A stretch of DNA of 64,000 nucleotides from Lacrimispora amygdalina (GCF_900205965.1 NZ_OAOF01000021.1:1-64000), one strand, 5' to 3'. Shown: positions 42,080 to 52,562, counted from the first letter of the stretch. The notes: generated from the sequence alone by a model not told the origin. Translations and numbers: made by a program.

Positions 42080-44134
42080 CTATTTCTGTTTTTTATAATT
42101 AGCTGCCGCAGCATCAAATACATTACGCAGATCATAATGATTATTAAGCTTTAATACCCAAGCGGTACGTCCGGCAACAAAATTCTCCAGTTTCTGCATA
42201 TATTCTTCTGAGGTTATGCTGCCCTCTGATACATAGGTCAATCCCTTTTCCCAACTGGCGGTCAGCTCGGGATTAAGAAGCTGTCTGATGGAGGCATTCA
42301 CCACATCAAAAATCATCTCTCCTAGCAAAGTAGGAAGAATCACCTGGGTTTTCGTATTCAGCGAAAGATAACCAATATGAAACAGCTTTTTTAAAATCTC
42401 AGCCCGGGTCGCACTGGTGCCTATTCCGCTGCCCTTGATCTGGGCACGCAGTTCTTCGTCTTCAATCAATTGTCCCGCATTCTCCATGGCGAGAATCATG
42501 GATCCTGATGTATAGCGTTTTGGCGGAGAAGTTTCTCCTTCTTTGATCACCAGCTTTTTAATCGGCAGCTTCATACCTTTTTTCAACGAGCCAAGCATGG
42601 CAATAAAAGCAGGATTGTCCATTTGTTTCTGAGATGACTCGGAATTATTCTCATCCTGATTTTCACCTTCAGGAGAAGTATCTGAAGCCTTCTCATCCGC
42701 TTTTTTTCTGCTGCCGGACACATCGGCCACTTTTAAAAATCCAGCTTCCAGCATTACCCTGAAATTGGAATAAAAGTGCTCTTTGTCTGCTTCCAGTTCC
42801 AGCGCATACTTCTGATAAATGGCTGGCGGGTAGAAAATACTCAAAAACCTTCTGGCAATGACTTCATAAACTTTTGCCCCCAGAGGGTTTAAGCTTCTTA
42901 AAGATGAAAGTCCCTGACCTGTGGGAATTATGGCATAATGGTCTGTGATCTGCTTGTCATTGACGTATCGGGTTTTATCGATCGTTTTGTAGGACCCGCG
43001 GTCTAATGCCTCTTTTACAGCCTCTGATAAAGGCGAAAATCCATTTAAACCGCTGATGTTCTTATAGATTTCTTTGGCCACTGCGGTAGAAAGAACCCTG
43101 GCATCCGTTCTGGGGTAAGTGACCATCTTCTTCTCATAAAGCTCCTGAACCACTTTCAGTGTTTCATCAGGACTGATCTTAAACATCTTAGAACAGTCAT
43201 TCTGAAGCTCAGCCAGATTATAAAGTAGCGGCGGGTTCTTGGTCTCCTTTTTCTTTTCCACTGAAACAACGCATGCCTCCATGGGATCTGCCTGGGAAAG
43301 CTTTTCAATCAATTCTTCCGCATGCTTTCGCTCTTTAAATCCATTCTCTTTGTAAAGATAGGGTGATTCATAAAATTTAGAACCTGGTGCACTCTTCCAT
43401 TCCCCGTCAAAATCCAGATCTTCTCTGGTAAATGTACCGATCACACGGTAAAACGGTGTCTTAACAAAATCCCGGATCTCCCGTTCTCTCCGCACCACCA
43501 TTCCCATCACGCAGGTCATAACCCGCCCGACAGAAATAACGGTATTCTTCCCGCTCTTTAAATAATTTGATATATGCTGCCCATATCTTAGTGTAAGCAA
43601 ACGTGAAAAATTAATTCCCATAAGATAATCTTCTTTTGCACGCAGATACGCGGAAGCCGAAAGATTATCATATTCCGCCTCGTCCTTTGCCTCACGTATC
43701 CCTCTTAAAATTTCTTCTTCTGTCTGGGAATCAATCCAGACTCTCTTCTGCTTTTTCTGATTCACACCTGCCATCTGGGCAACCAGTCTGTATATGTATT
43801 CTCCTTCTCTTCCGGAGTCAGTACAGACATAGATTGTATCCACATCAGCTCTGTTGAGCAGACCGCTCACAATTTCGAATTGCCTGGCTGCGTTTGGAAT
43901 CACTTCATATTTAAATTCTTTTGGAAGAAACGGCAGGGTGGACAGGCTCCATCGCTTATATTTAGGATCATAGCGTTCCGGATAGCTCATCGTGACCAGA
44001 TGTCCCACGCACCAGGTGATAATTACCTGGTCAGCTTCCAAGTATCCGTTGCTGCGTCTTCCGTTGATCTTAAGCGCATTTGCGAACTCCTGGGCCACAC
44101 TTGGTTTTTCTGCGATATATAACGATTTTGACAT
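42080..44134 (-). CDS. topB: DNA topoisomerase III
   Basis: Type IA topoisomerase that relaxes and decatenates DNA. 684 residues. N-terminal TOPRIM domain with SLYIAEKPSVAQEFA and DSGREGEYIYR; the active-site Tyr lies in KMVTYPRTDARVLS near residue 330; the C-terminal gate includes GSGIGTSATRAEILKKL. No C-terminal zinc fingers are present. A charged insertion (SRKKADEKASDTSPEG region, about 470-500) is variable in the family. It appears chromosomal: its neighbours are housekeeping genes, with no conjugation genes in the window. Confidence 0.94.
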   Translation of the reverse strand: MSKSLYIAEKPSVAQEFANALKINGRRSNGYLEADQVIITWCVGHLVTMSYPERYDPKYKRWSLSTLPFLPKEFKYEVIPNAARQFEIVSGLLNRADVDTIYVCTDSGREGEYIYRLVAQMAGVNQKKQKRVWIDSQTEEEILRGIREAKDEAEYDNLSASAYLRAKEDYLMGINFSRLLTLRYGQHISNYLKSGKNTVISVGRVMTCVMGMVVRREREIRDFVKTPFYRVIGTFTREDLDFDGEWKSAPGSKFYESPYLYKENGFKERKHAEELIEKLSQADPMEACVVSVEKKKETKNPPLLYNLAELQNDCSKMFKISPDETLKVVQELYEKKMVTYPRTDARVLSTAVAKEIYKNISGLNGFSPLSEAVKEALDRGSYKTIDKTRYVNDKQITDHYAIIPTGQGLSSLRSLNPLGAKVYEVIARRFLSIFYPPAIYQKYALELEADKEHFYSNFRVMLEAGFLKVADVSGSRKKADEKASDTSPEGENQDENNSESSQKQMDNPAFIAMLGSLKKGMKLPIKKLVIKEGETSPPKRYTSGSMILAMENAGQLIEDEELRAQIKGSGIGTSATRAEILKKLFHIGYLSLNTKTQVILPTLLGEMIFDVVNASIRQLLNPELTASWEKGLTYVSEGSITSEEYMQKLENFVAGRTAWVLKLNNHYDLRNVFDAAAANYKKQK

Positions 44135-44330
44135 ATAACTCCCTACTGTTTTGTGATAGTAACCGTTCTATTATACCATTAAACTTCATGAATAGCAAAT
44201 ATTTCTGACAACTCTCACCAAAAGGCACATCAAAATTTATTATAACATTGATAAAATTGAATATCAATGGTACAATGATTAACAATTTACTTAAAATTCT
44301 ATTACATTAAAGCAAAGGAGTGTTCGTCTT

Positions 44331-44810
44331 ATGTCAATACAGAAGGTAAAAGAATATTTTAAAGAATCCGGAAGAGACTGCGATGTTATGGAATTTCCAG
44401 TCTCCAGTGCAACTGTAGAATTAGCGGCAAAGGCACTTGACGTGATTCCTGCAAGAATTGCCAAAACCATGTCTTTTCACGCCCGTGAAGAAAACCGCTG
44501 CATTCTGGTGGTAACAGCTGGAGACATGAAGATTGATAATGCAAAATTCAAAAAAACATTTGGAATTAAATCAAAAATGCTGGCAGCAAACGAAGTGGCG
44601 GCCTTGACCGGTCATGAGATCGGGGGCGTATGTCCCTTTGCCAATCCGGACTGTGCGGCCACCTACTTAGATGTGTCACTTCAGAGATTTTCTTCTGTTT
44701 TTCCAGCCGCCGGCAGTTCTAATTCTGCCATTGAACTGACAAATGAAGAACTGTTTTTATTTGCTCATGCTATAGAATGGGTTGATGTCTGCAAGAGTAT
44801 GGAGAGCTAA
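44331..44810 (+). CDS. YbaK/EbsC-type aminoacyl-tRNA deacylase
   Basis: 159 residues of the YbaK/ProX superfamily, which hydrolyses mischarged tRNAs, commonly Cys-tRNA(Pro). The conserved lysine region MKIDNAKFKKTFG and the GHEIGGVCPFAN motif are present. AAAGGAG ribosome site before the ATG. It stands alone on the plus strand, and its last 4 bases overlap the convergent EamA gene. Confidence 0.9.
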   Translation: MSIQKVKEYFKESGRDCDVMEFPVSSATVELAAKALDVIPARIAKTMSFHAREENRCILVVTAGDMKIDNAKFKKTFGIKSKMLAANEVAALTGHEIGGVCPFANPDCAATYLDVSLQRFSSVFPAAGSSNSAIELTNEELFLFAHAIEWVDVCKSMES

Positions 44811-45694
44811 CGTTGGGAAACTGGTTTTCTGTATTCAGACAGTATAACTGCCAGGAACAACAGGCCGCAGCCCGTGAGAAGCTTTAAAGTTACCGGCTCT
44901 CCCAGAAGAAAAACGGAGAACAGCAATCCAAAAACCGACTCAAAGGACAGAATAATAGAAGATGTATTCGGGCTTAAATGCTTCTGCCCCATATTTTGAA
45001 GAAGGAAACAGATCATGGTACTGAAAATACCAAGATATAAAAGACTGACAGCCATCGAATGGTCGATTACAGCAAGCTTTAAACTTCCCTCCAGACAAGG
45101 AGCAATTACCCAGCTTAATCCTGCCGCCACTCCCATCTGCAGTACTGTCATTATAATGGGATCATAAGTTTCTGCATATCGCCCGACAAAAACGATGTGA
45201 AAAGCAAAAAACAGTCCGCAAATAAGAGTCAGTAAGTCTCCCACATTCACGCTTAAGTCTCCCTCAAGCGAAATAAAGGCAAGTCCGATAACAGCAATCA
45301 CAGCTGCTCCCAGATTGTTTTTTAATGGTTTTTTCTTATTAAAAAACCAGTGCAAAAACGGAACCAGAATCACGTATAATGTGGTTATAAATGCATTTTT
45401 ACTGGCAGTGGTATACTTCAGTCCATAGGTCTGAAAAAAATAACTGGTAAATAAAAAAAAGCCTAGTATCACTCCGCAGTAAACCTCTTTTTTCCCCACT
45501 TCCCTTAACCGCTTCCAGAACACTGCAGAAAGTGCTGCAAACGCGATGGTAAACCGCAGCGCAAGCAGATAAGTCGGAGATATAACATCTACCGAATTTT
45601 TCATCACGGCAAACGCACTTCCCCAGATAATCGTCGTGATAATCAGTCCTATGACTGATAGTGCCTTTATTCCATTTTCATTCACTTTATTCAT
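44807..45694 (-). CDS. EamA/DMT-family transporter
   Basis: 295 residues with ten hydrophobic segments arranged as two EamA repeats (first from VIGLIITTIIWGSAFAVMK, second from GDLLTLICGLFFAFHIVFVG). Motifs TTASKNAFITTLYVILVP and LSPNTSSIILSFESVFG are typical of this exporter family. The substrate is unknown. It lies downstream of galM, separated by a hairpin at 45727-45752. Confidence 0.9.
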   Translation of the reverse strand: MNKVNENGIKALSVIGLIITTIIWGSAFAVMKNSVDVISPTYLLALRFTIAFAALSAVFWKRLREVGKKEVYCGVILGFFLFTSYFFQTYGLKYTTASKNAFITTLYVILVPFLHWFFNKKKPLKNNLGAAVIAVIGLAFISLEGDLSVNVGDLLTLICGLFFAFHIVFVGRYAETYDPIIMTVLQMGVAAGLSWVIAPCLEGSLKLAVIDHSMAVSLLYLGIFSTMICFLLQNMGQKHLSPNTSSIILSFESVFGLLFSVFLLGEPVTLKLLTGCGLLFLAVILSEYRKPVSQR

Positions 45695-45726
45695 ATGTAT
45701 ACAAAAAGCATCCTTTCACAAAGGTA

Positions 45727-45752
45727 CAGGGGCGCAGTCATCTGCGTCCCTG
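45727..45752. other. Intercistronic hairpin between galM and the EamA gene
   Basis: Arms CAGGGGCGCAG (45727-45737) and CTGCGTCCCTG (45742-45752) pair over 11 bp with one wobble and a 4-nt loop. A T-run follows only on the plus strand, while both flanking genes are on the minus strand. It may limit read-through or stabilize one mRNA part. Confidence 0.6.
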
Positions 45753-45768
45753 AGTTTTTATCAGTTCT

Positions 45769-46830
45769 TTACTGAATTGTGGAAAATTTGTATATAGTCG
45801 TTGTCTGATATTCCTGCCCTGCTTTTAAGATTGGGGAAGGAAATTCCGGTGTATTCACTGCATTGGGATAATACTGGGTTTCAAAGCAGTAACAGCAGCG
45901 CTTGTTATAAACAGCACCGCCTTTTCCAGTCATCTGGTCATTTAAAAAATTAGCGGTATAAAACTGCATACCCGGAAGATCGGTGTAAACTTCCATCCGG
46001 ATACCCGTCTGATCCGACTCCGCAGCTGCACTTAACGCCAGCTCCTTTAACGGATGATTAAGTACCCAGTTATGGTCATAGCCGTTTCCAAAAACAAGAT
46101 CTTCATAATCTGAATGAAAATCCTGTTCAATTGGTTTCATGGTAGTGAAATCCATGGGCGTTCCCTTTACCGGAGTAAATTCTCCAGTGGGAATTGAGAT
46201 TTCATCGGCTCTTGTATATGTATCGGCATCTATCCAGACACGCTGCTTTAATGCATTACCGCCATCATGTCCATCCAGATTGAAATAGCTGTGATTGGTA
46301 AAGTTTGCTACCGTATCCTCATCGCAGATCATATGGTAAGAGATCTCCAGGCTGTTATCCTTTGTCAGGGTATACGTTATGGTAATATTGGCATTGCCGG
46401 GATATCCCTGATCTCCATCCGGTGAAAACAGAGAAAAGCTCACGCTGGTTCCAAGCTCATTTTCTTCCACTTCGCTGTCCCACAGACGGGTTCGGTAAAG
46501 ATCCGGTCCGCTATGTAAGTTATTGGTGCTGTTATTGGCTGCAAGTTTATATTCTTTTCCATTAATGGTAAACTTTGCACCGGCAATACGGTTGGCATTT
46601 CTTCCAATGGGAGCCCCGAAATGCGGCGGGTTGAGCAGATAATCAGATACAGAATCATACCCTAATACCACATCTGTCTCCTTTCCGCTCCTGTCAGGTA
46701 CAAGCATGGTTACCCAAATTGCACCCAGATTTGTAAATGAAGCAGAAACTCTGTTTTCATTCACCAGTGTATACAGATACACTTCTCTGCCATCCGGCAT
46801 GTTACCCCAAAGCTCTTTTTTGTATGCCAT
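45769..46830 (-). CDS. galM: Aldose 1-epimerase (galactose mutarotase)
   Basis: 353 residues. Interconverts alpha and beta anomers of aldoses. Conserved features: GRNANRIAGAKFTINGKEY near residue 75, catalytic His in FTNHSYFNLDG near 180 and catalytic Glu in CFETQYYPNAVN near 315. A GGAGG ribosome site precedes the ATG. No galK/galT genes are adjacent, so it may serve general sugar metabolism. Confidence 0.95.
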   Translation of the reverse strand: MAYKKELWGNMPDGREVYLYTLVNENRVSASFTNLGAIWVTMLVPDRSGKETDVVLGYDSVSDYLLNPPHFGAPIGRNANRIAGAKFTINGKEYKLAANNSTNNLHSGPDLYRTRLWDSEVEENELGTSVSFSLFSPDGDQGYPGNANITITYTLTKDNSLEISYHMICDEDTVANFTNHSYFNLDGHDGGNALKQRVWIDADTYTRADEISIPTGEFTPVKGTPMDFTTMKPIEQDFHSDYEDLVFGNGYDHNWVLNHPLKELALSAAAESDQTGIRMEVYTDLPGMQFYTANFLNDQMTGKGGAVYNKRCCYCFETQYYPNAVNTPEFPSPILKAGQEYQTTTIYKFSTIQ

Positions 46831-46857
46831 ATTACTTCCTCCATATACCTATTTTAT

Positions 46858-46884
46858 AAAAGCTCCCTCCTGGACAGAGAGAGC
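46858..46884 (-). terminator. Terminator of asd
   Basis: Arms GCTCCCTC (46862-46869) and GAGAGAGC (46877-46884) pair over 8 bp with one wobble. On the minus strand a short TTTTATAAA run follows. It lies 13 bases beyond the asd stop codon. Confidence 0.7.
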
Positions 46885-46896
46885 CTCATAATCCAG

Positions 46897-47985
46897 TTAA
46901 TCTCTGGCTTTAATATATCCCTGAGCTGTCAAAAGCTCTGCACAGAGTACTGCGCCTCCGGCTGCCCCGCGTACTGTATTATGGGACAGACCAATAAATT
47001 TATAATCATAAACAGAATCTGTTCTTAACCGGCCGACAGAAACACCCATTCCGTTTTCAAAATCTACGTCAAGCGTTACCTGGGGACGGTTATCTTCTTC
47101 TAAATACTGAATAAACTGCTTTGGAGCACTTGGAAGATCCAATTCCTGGGGAAGTCCCTTAAAGTTCACCAGACGGTCGATTAATTCCTGCTTTTCAGGC
47201 TGTTTGCGGAATTTCACGAAAACTGCTGCTGTATGGCCATTGAGAACAGGTACCCGGACGCACTGACACGTAATTACAGGCTCTGCGGCCTTAACAATCT
47301 GACCATTCTCTATAGTTCCCCAGAGCCGAAGCGGCTCCTGCTCGCTTTTTTCTTCCTCACCGCCAATATATGGAATAATATTGCCTTCCATCTCAGGCCA
47401 GTCTGCGAAAGTCTTTCCAGCTCCTGAAATTGCCTGATAAGTCGTAGCTACTACTTCATACGGTTCGAACTCCTTCCATGCAGTCAGAACCGGTGCATAG
47501 CTTTGAATGGAACAGTTGGGTTTTACTGCAATAAATCCCCGCTGTGTGCCCAGGCGTTTTCTCTGGTCTTTTATTATTTCAAAATGCTCCGGATTAATCT
47601 CAGGAACTACCATCGGTACATCCGGCGTCCATCGATGGGCGCTGTTGTTGGACACAACCGGCGTCTCAGTCTTTGCATAAGCTTCTTCAATCGCTTTGAT
47701 CTCTTCTTTTGTCATGTCAACTGCACTGAATACGAAATCCACTTCTGCAGCAACTTTTTCGACCTCATTCACATTCATGACTGTTAAGTGTTTCACTGCT
47801 TCCGGCATAGGAGATGTCATCTTCCAGCGGTCTCCAACAGCCTCTTCGTATGACTTTCCGGCTGAACGGGGGCTGGCTGCCACTGTCACCACCTCATACC
47901 ATGGATGGTTCTCAAGCAGAGATATGAATCTCTGACCAACCATACCGGTAGCTCCCAATATACCAACTCGCAACTTCTTTTCCAT
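46897..47985 (-). CDS. asd: Aspartate-semialdehyde dehydrogenase
   Basis: Reduces aspartyl phosphate to aspartate semialdehyde for lysine, threonine and methionine synthesis. About 362 residues. N-terminal NADP-binding GILGATGMVGQRF; catalytic Cys in VKPNCSIQSYAP; the segment QAISGAGKTF and the late FIGLSHNTVRGAAGG are diagnostic. The length and pattern match the archaeal/fungal-like type of the enzyme. An AGGAG ribosome site decides for the ATG at 47985 over the one at 48009. Confidence 0.95.
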   Translation of the reverse strand: MEKKLRVGILGATGMVGQRFISLLENHPWYEVVTVAASPRSAGKSYEEAVGDRWKMTSPMPEAVKHLTVMNVNEVEKVAAEVDFVFSAVDMTKEEIKAIEEAYAKTETPVVSNNSAHRWTPDVPMVVPEINPEHFEIIKDQRKRLGTQRGFIAVKPNCSIQSYAPVLTAWKEFEPYEVVATTYQAISGAGKTFADWPEMEGNIIPYIGGEEEKSEQEPLRLWGTIENGQIVKAAEPVITCQCVRVPVLNGHTAAVFVKFRKQPEKQELIDRLVNFKGLPQELDLPSAPKQFIQYLEEDNRPQVTLDVDFENGMGVSVGRLRTDSVYDYKFIGLSHNTVRGAAGGAVLCAELLTAQGYIKARD

Positions 47986-48145
47986 CGCTTTCTCCTCATT
48001 TCTTTTCATTTTGTAATACTATAATACGCTAAATTCTTAACTATCCTATAACAAAGTGAAAAAAAAATCAATATTTATTCGTGAGAAAAATACATTTGTA
48101 CGCGGCTCGAGGACATTTCCTTTAAATGTGTGTTGCAGTAAAGCA

Positions 48146-50380
48146 TTAAAGGCGTACTTTGCTGCCTTTTCCATCTCTCCTGCTAATCTTTAAGCGGTTT
48201 AAATGGACTTCTTTTTCTTTATATTGTATCACCGGTTCATCTCCCAGTAAGTAAACCGTCTCCAGAGTTTCTCCTGGTGAAAGTTTAATCCCTCTTACAC
48301 CTCTGGCATTCTTTTTCATCTCAGGTATTTCTTCTGTTGTAAAGCGCAGGAATATACCTGAAGAGGTCTGAAGCACAGTATCTGTCTGTCCCTCATATGG
48401 AAGCACCATGATGAGCGTATCATCATCTAACAGCCTGGTAGCGGCTACGGTACGGTTATTTGTCTCAAATTCTTCTCCGGGAACCATCTTGATCAGAGCC
48501 TGTCTGGTAGCAAAAAGGAATTTCTTCCCTTTTAATCCGGCTGCATGGGATAAATAGATGATTTCTTCCCTGGTTCCGTCAAATTTACTTAAGTTATCAA
48601 CGGGAGTCCCTTTATCCCGCAGTTTCCCGCCTGGTATGTCCAGTACTTTAATCTGGTGTAAATTCCCAGTATTGGTAAATATACAGATCTTATCCGTATT
48701 CAAACAGTTTACCACAAAAGGATTCTCTGTTTCAATGGTTTCTTTATTTCTGTCGTAAGTATTTTTATCCAGTACTTTGCAGTATCCAAACCGGTCCATC
48801 ACAAAGGTGACTTCTGATACAGTGACTGCTGCCTCGTCATAGACAGCTTCCTTGCCATCCTCAATTAAGGTCTTTCTGGGAGTACCATATTCTGTTTTAA
48901 TATAATTTAAATCTTTTTTAATGACCTGCGCCATGTTCTTTCTGCTGGAGAGGATTTTTTCATATTCTTTTATCTTTGCAAGAGTCTCCTTAAATTCCTT
49001 TTCCAGCTGGAGAATCTCCAGTCCGATCAGTTTATATAAACGCATCTCAAGGATTGCACTTGCCTGCTTCTCTGTAAAGGATAACTTTTTCGCATCTGCT
49101 TCAAAACCCTTTACCCGGAAGGAAATATTGGAAGTATCACCTGTCATCAGACAGTTTTTGGCATCCTTTAGATTTTTTGATCCTCTTAATACAGCGATAA
49201 TCAAATCAATGATATCGCAGGCCTTTATCAGACCTTCTTTAATCTCTTTCTTTTCCAGTTCTTTGTCTAAGAGAACCTGATATTTTCTGGTCGCATTGGT
49301 ATATTGGAATTCCAGATAATTTTTAAGAATCCCTTTTAAATTAAGAGTTTCCGGTCTTCCGCCTGCGATTGCCAGCATGTTTACGCCGTAAGTATCTTCC
49401 AGTTTCGTCTTTTTATAGAGGATATTACGGATCTTTTCTACATCAGCGTCCTTACGAAGCTCCAGAACGATCCGGATTCCTTCCTTATTCGACTGATTGG
49501 AGATATCTACTACATCGGTAAGCTTTTTATTCTCCACCAGATCTGCTACATCCATCAGAAATTTATTAATTCCGGCTCCGACCATAGTATACGGAATCTC
49601 GGTAATGATCAGCTTGTCTTTATCTGCTTTTCGCTTTCCAAGCTCTACCTCTATTTTTCCCCGCAGCTTGATCTTTCCCATTCCTGTTTCATAGATAGCC
49701 GGAAGATCGCTTTTATTTGCAATAATTCCGCCTGTGGGAAAATCAGGCCCAGGCAGAAAGTCCATCAGTTCTCCTATGGATATATCCGGATTGTCAATAT
49801 ACGCCTGAACTGCATCCACCACTTCTCCTAAATTATGAGGGGGAATGCTTGTGCTCATTCCGACTGCAATTCCTTCTGCGCCGTTGATCAGCAGATTGGG
49901 GACTCTTACGGGCAGAACCTCCGGTTCTTTTTCCGTCTCATCATAGTTGGGGATAAAATCTACGGTTTTATCCAGATCTTTTAAATAGACCTCTTCCGCA
50001 AACTTTTCCAGTCTGGCTTCTGTATATCGCATGGCTGCGGCCCCGTCTCCTTCTATTGAGCCGAAGTTACCGTGACCGTTTACCAGTGGAACTCCTTTTT
50101 TAAATACCTGAGACATCACCACCAGGGTTTCGTAGATGGAGCTGTCTCCATGTGGATGATATTTACCCATGGTATCACCCACAATACGCGCTGATTTCCT
50201 GTGAGGTTTATCATGATTTAGATGCAGTTCGCTCATATCATAAAGCACGCGGCGCTGCACCGGTTTTAATCCATCTCTCGCATCCGGGATTGCTCTTGCT
50301 GTAATGACACTCATGGAGTAGTTCATGTAGCTTTTCTGCATTTCCTCGGAATATTCTGTTTTAATAATTTTTTCTGACAT
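48146..50380 (-). CDS. parC: DNA topoisomerase IV subunit A (GyrA/ParC family)
   Basis: 744 residues. DNA-cleaving subunit; N-terminal YMNYSMSVITARAIPDARDGLKPVQRRVLY and the catalytic Tyr in AAMRYTEARL near residue 123 (motif given in parts: YMNYSMSVITARAIPDARDG, LKPVQRRVLY). The C-terminal domain is short compared with typical 800-870-residue family members and shows no GyrA box (QRRGGKG), so the ParC assignment is favoured over GyrA. It is 11 bases downstream of parE. It ends with a basic tail (RRDGKGSKVRL). Confidence 0.88.
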   Translation of the reverse strand: MSEKIIKTEYSEEMQKSYMNYSMSVITARAIPDARDGLKPVQRRVLYDMSELHLNHDKPHRKSARIVGDTMGKYHPHGDSSIYETLVVMSQVFKKGVPLVNGHGNFGSIEGDGAAAMRYTEARLEKFAEEVYLKDLDKTVDFIPNYDETEKEPEVLPVRVPNLLINGAEGIAVGMSTSIPPHNLGEVVDAVQAYIDNPDISIGELMDFLPGPDFPTGGIIANKSDLPAIYETGMGKIKLRGKIEVELGKRKADKDKLIITEIPYTMVGAGINKFLMDVADLVENKKLTDVVDISNQSNKEGIRIVLELRKDADVEKIRNILYKKTKLEDTYGVNMLAIAGGRPETLNLKGILKNYLEFQYTNATRKYQVLLDKELEKKEIKEGLIKACDIIDLIIAVLRGSKNLKDAKNCLMTGDTSNISFRVKGFEADAKKLSFTEKQASAILEMRLYKLIGLEILQLEKEFKETLAKIKEYEKILSSRKNMAQVIKKDLNYIKTEYGTPRKTLIEDGKEAVYDEAAVTVSEVTFVMDRFGYCKVLDKNTYDRNKETIETENPFVVNCLNTDKICIFTNTGNLHQIKVLDIPGGKLRDKGTPVDNLSKFDGTREEIIYLSHAAGLKGKKFLFATRQALIKMVPGEEFETNNRTVAATRLLDDDTLIMVLPYEGQTDTVLQTSSGIFLRFTTEEIPEMKKNARGVRGIKLSPGETLETVYLLGDEPVIQYKEKEVHLNRLKISRRDGKGSKVRL

Positions 50381-50391
50381 ATTCCTTCTCC

Positions 50392-52311
50392 TTACGCATC
50401 AATCTCAGCTTCGTCCGCATGCTCATAGATAAACTGCCGTCGTGGAAGTACATCACTTCCCATAAGCATTTCTGTTATTTCTGAGGCCATTCGTGCGTCT
50501 TCAATCTCCACCTGTTTTAAGACACGCCGTTCGGGATCCAGAGTTGTCTCCCAAAGCTGCTCTGCATCCATCTCTCCAAGACCCTTGTAGCGCTGCAGGG
50601 TGAAATCACCGGTATGTGTTTTCCGGTAACGTTCCAGTTCTTTTTCATCATACAGATACTGTTCTTCGCCCCGTTTTGGAATCACCTTAAACAGCGGCGG
50701 CATGGCGATATAAACATGACCATCGTAAATTAATTCAGGCATAAAACGATACAAAAAGGTTAACAGAAGCGTATCAATATGGCTGCCATCCACATCGGCA
50801 TCCGTCATGAGTATAATCTTATCATAACGGAGTTTCGTAATATCAAAGTCATTGCCGTAGCCTTCAGAAAAGCCACAGCCAAAGGTATTAATCATCGTCT
50901 TGATTTCCGCATTGGCCAGAACCTTATCAATGGAGGCTTTTTCTACATTCAGGATTTTACCCCGGATGGGCAGAATAGCCTGATACTGTCTGTTTCTGGC
51001 CGTTTTGGCAGAGCCGCCGGCCGAATCTCCCTCTACGATAAATATCTCGCATCTTGATGCATCCCTGCTCTCACAATTGGCCAGTTTACCATTGCTGTCA
51101 AAAGAAAATCTTGACTTGCTGAGCATATTTGTCTTAGCTTTCTCTTCCGCTTTTCGGATTTTAGCTGATTTTTCTGCACAGCTGATAACAGACTTAAGGA
51201 CTTCTAAATTCCGGTCAAAATATCGCTGCAATTCTTCGCCTGCCACCGTAAAAACAGCTTTTGTGGCATCTGCACTGGCCAGCTTTGTCTTTGTCTGTCC
51301 TTCGAATATCGGATCGGGATGTTTGACTGCGATGACAGCCGTTAAACCGTTTCTGGTATCTGCTCCTGTAAAATTAGAATCTTTTTCTTTTAAAATTCCA
51401 AGTTCTCTTGCATAGCTGTTAATCAGCTGGGTAAAGCGGGTCTTAAAACCTGCCAGATGGGTTCCGCCCTCCTGGGTGAAGATATTGTTGCAGAATCCAA
51501 GTATATTCTCTTCGAAGGTGTCTACAAACTGAATCGCAGCCTCCACTTCGACCTTATCAACGATTCCCTTAAAATAGACCGGATCATGAACAGCCTCTTT
51601 TCCATCATTTAACTCTTTTACATAAGCCACGATTCCTTCCGGCTCGTAAAATTCTACTTTTTCCTCTTCTCCCTGTCTCTTATTGGAATAAGTGATATGA
51701 AGTTTGGGATTTAAGTACGCCGTTTCGTGTAGACGGCTTTTTAACCATTCTGCTTTAAAACGTATCTTTTCAAATATTGTCTCATCAGGGAGGAAATTGA
51801 TTTCCGTTCCTGTCTCTTTGGTTTTCCCTAACGTGGGAAGCAGGCCATCCACCAGATCCACCGTTGGTATGCCCTGCTCATATTTGTCATAATGAATCAG
51901 ACCATTCTTATATACTTTGACACTCATGTAAGCTGATAAAGCATTTACCACGGAAGAACCAACACCATGAAGCCCTCCGCTGGTTTTGTAAGCATCATTG
52001 TCAAACTTGCCGCCTGCATGAAGAGTGGATAAAACAACCCGTTCTGCAGAAACACCTTTTTTATGCATCTCAACCGGGATTCCTCGTCCGGAGTCTTTGA
52101 CTGTACAGGACCCGTCTGCCTCCAGTGTCACCCAGATATGACTGCAGAAACCAGCCAGATGCTCGTCCACTGCATTATCAACAATTTCATAAATCAGATG
52201 ATTCAGTCCCTTTGTCCCAACACTTCCTATATACATTCCCGGACGTTTCCGCACCGCCTCAAGGCCTTCCAGCACGGTAATACTATCCGCATTATACTGC
52301 GTTTTCGCCAT
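50392..52311 (-). CDS. parE: DNA topoisomerase IV subunit B (GyrB/ParE family)
   Basis: About 639 residues. GHKL ATPase domain with EIVDNAVDEHLAG, DSGRGIPVE and GGLHGVGSSVVNALS; TOPRIM domain with EGDSAGGSAKTARNR and DADVDGSHI; C-terminal PLLYK-like and RYKGLGEMDAEQLWETT segments. A GGAGG ribosome site favours the ATG at 52311 (MAKTQYNAD) over 52326. With parC directly downstream it forms the second type IIA topoisomerase operon expected in Clostridia besides gyrBA near the origin. Confidence 0.9.
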   Translation of the reverse strand: MAKTQYNADSITVLEGLEAVRKRPGMYIGSVGTKGLNHLIYEIVDNAVDEHLAGFCSHIWVTLEADGSCTVKDSGRGIPVEMHKKGVSAERVVLSTLHAGGKFDNDAYKTSGGLHGVGSSVVNALSAYMSVKVYKNGLIHYDKYEQGIPTVDLVDGLLPTLGKTKETGTEINFLPDETIFEKIRFKAEWLKSRLHETAYLNPKLHITYSNKRQGEEEKVEFYEPEGIVAYVKELNDGKEAVHDPVYFKGIVDKVEVEAAIQFVDTFEENILGFCNNIFTQEGGTHLAGFKTRFTQLINSYARELGILKEKDSNFTGADTRNGLTAVIAVKHPDPIFEGQTKTKLASADATKAVFTVAGEELQRYFDRNLEVLKSVISCAEKSAKIRKAEEKAKTNMLSKSRFSFDSNGKLANCESRDASRCEIFIVEGDSAGGSAKTARNRQYQAILPIRGKILNVEKASIDKVLANAEIKTMINTFGCGFSEGYGNDFDITKLRYDKIILMTDADVDGSHIDTLLLTFLYRFMPELIYDGHVYIAMPPLFKVIPKRGEEQYLYDEKELERYRKTHTGDFTLQRYKGLGEMDAEQLWETTLDPERRVLKQVEIEDARMASEITEMLMGSDVLPRRQFIYEHADEAEIDA

Positions 52312-52413
52312 GATACTCCTCCACATCTTGTATTATCAAAACCCATTATACAATGGTTTTTCCATTTTTGGCAAGTTGATGGGGAATTTTTTACCAATTT
52401 TCAGAAAAAACTA

Positions 52414-52443
52414 TTGATATATTCCAGACTGTTATGCTATAAT
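52414..52443 (+). promoter_or_regulatory. Promoter of tRNA-Gly
   Basis: -35 TTGATA (52414-52419), 18-bp spacer, consensus -10 TATAAT (52438-52443) with an upstream TG (TGCTATAAT), 27 bases before the tRNA. Confidence 0.85.
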
Positions 52444-52470
52444 ACAGAATGTGTCAAACAGCAAAAATAT

Positions 52471-52541
<71 letters not shown>

Positions 52542-52562
52542 TAAAACCTTTGATTTACAAGG

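Noticed and set aside
42080..44134. topB as a marker of an integrated conjugative element
   Set aside because: No relaxase, type IV secretion or integrase genes are in the window and all neighbours are housekeeping genes.
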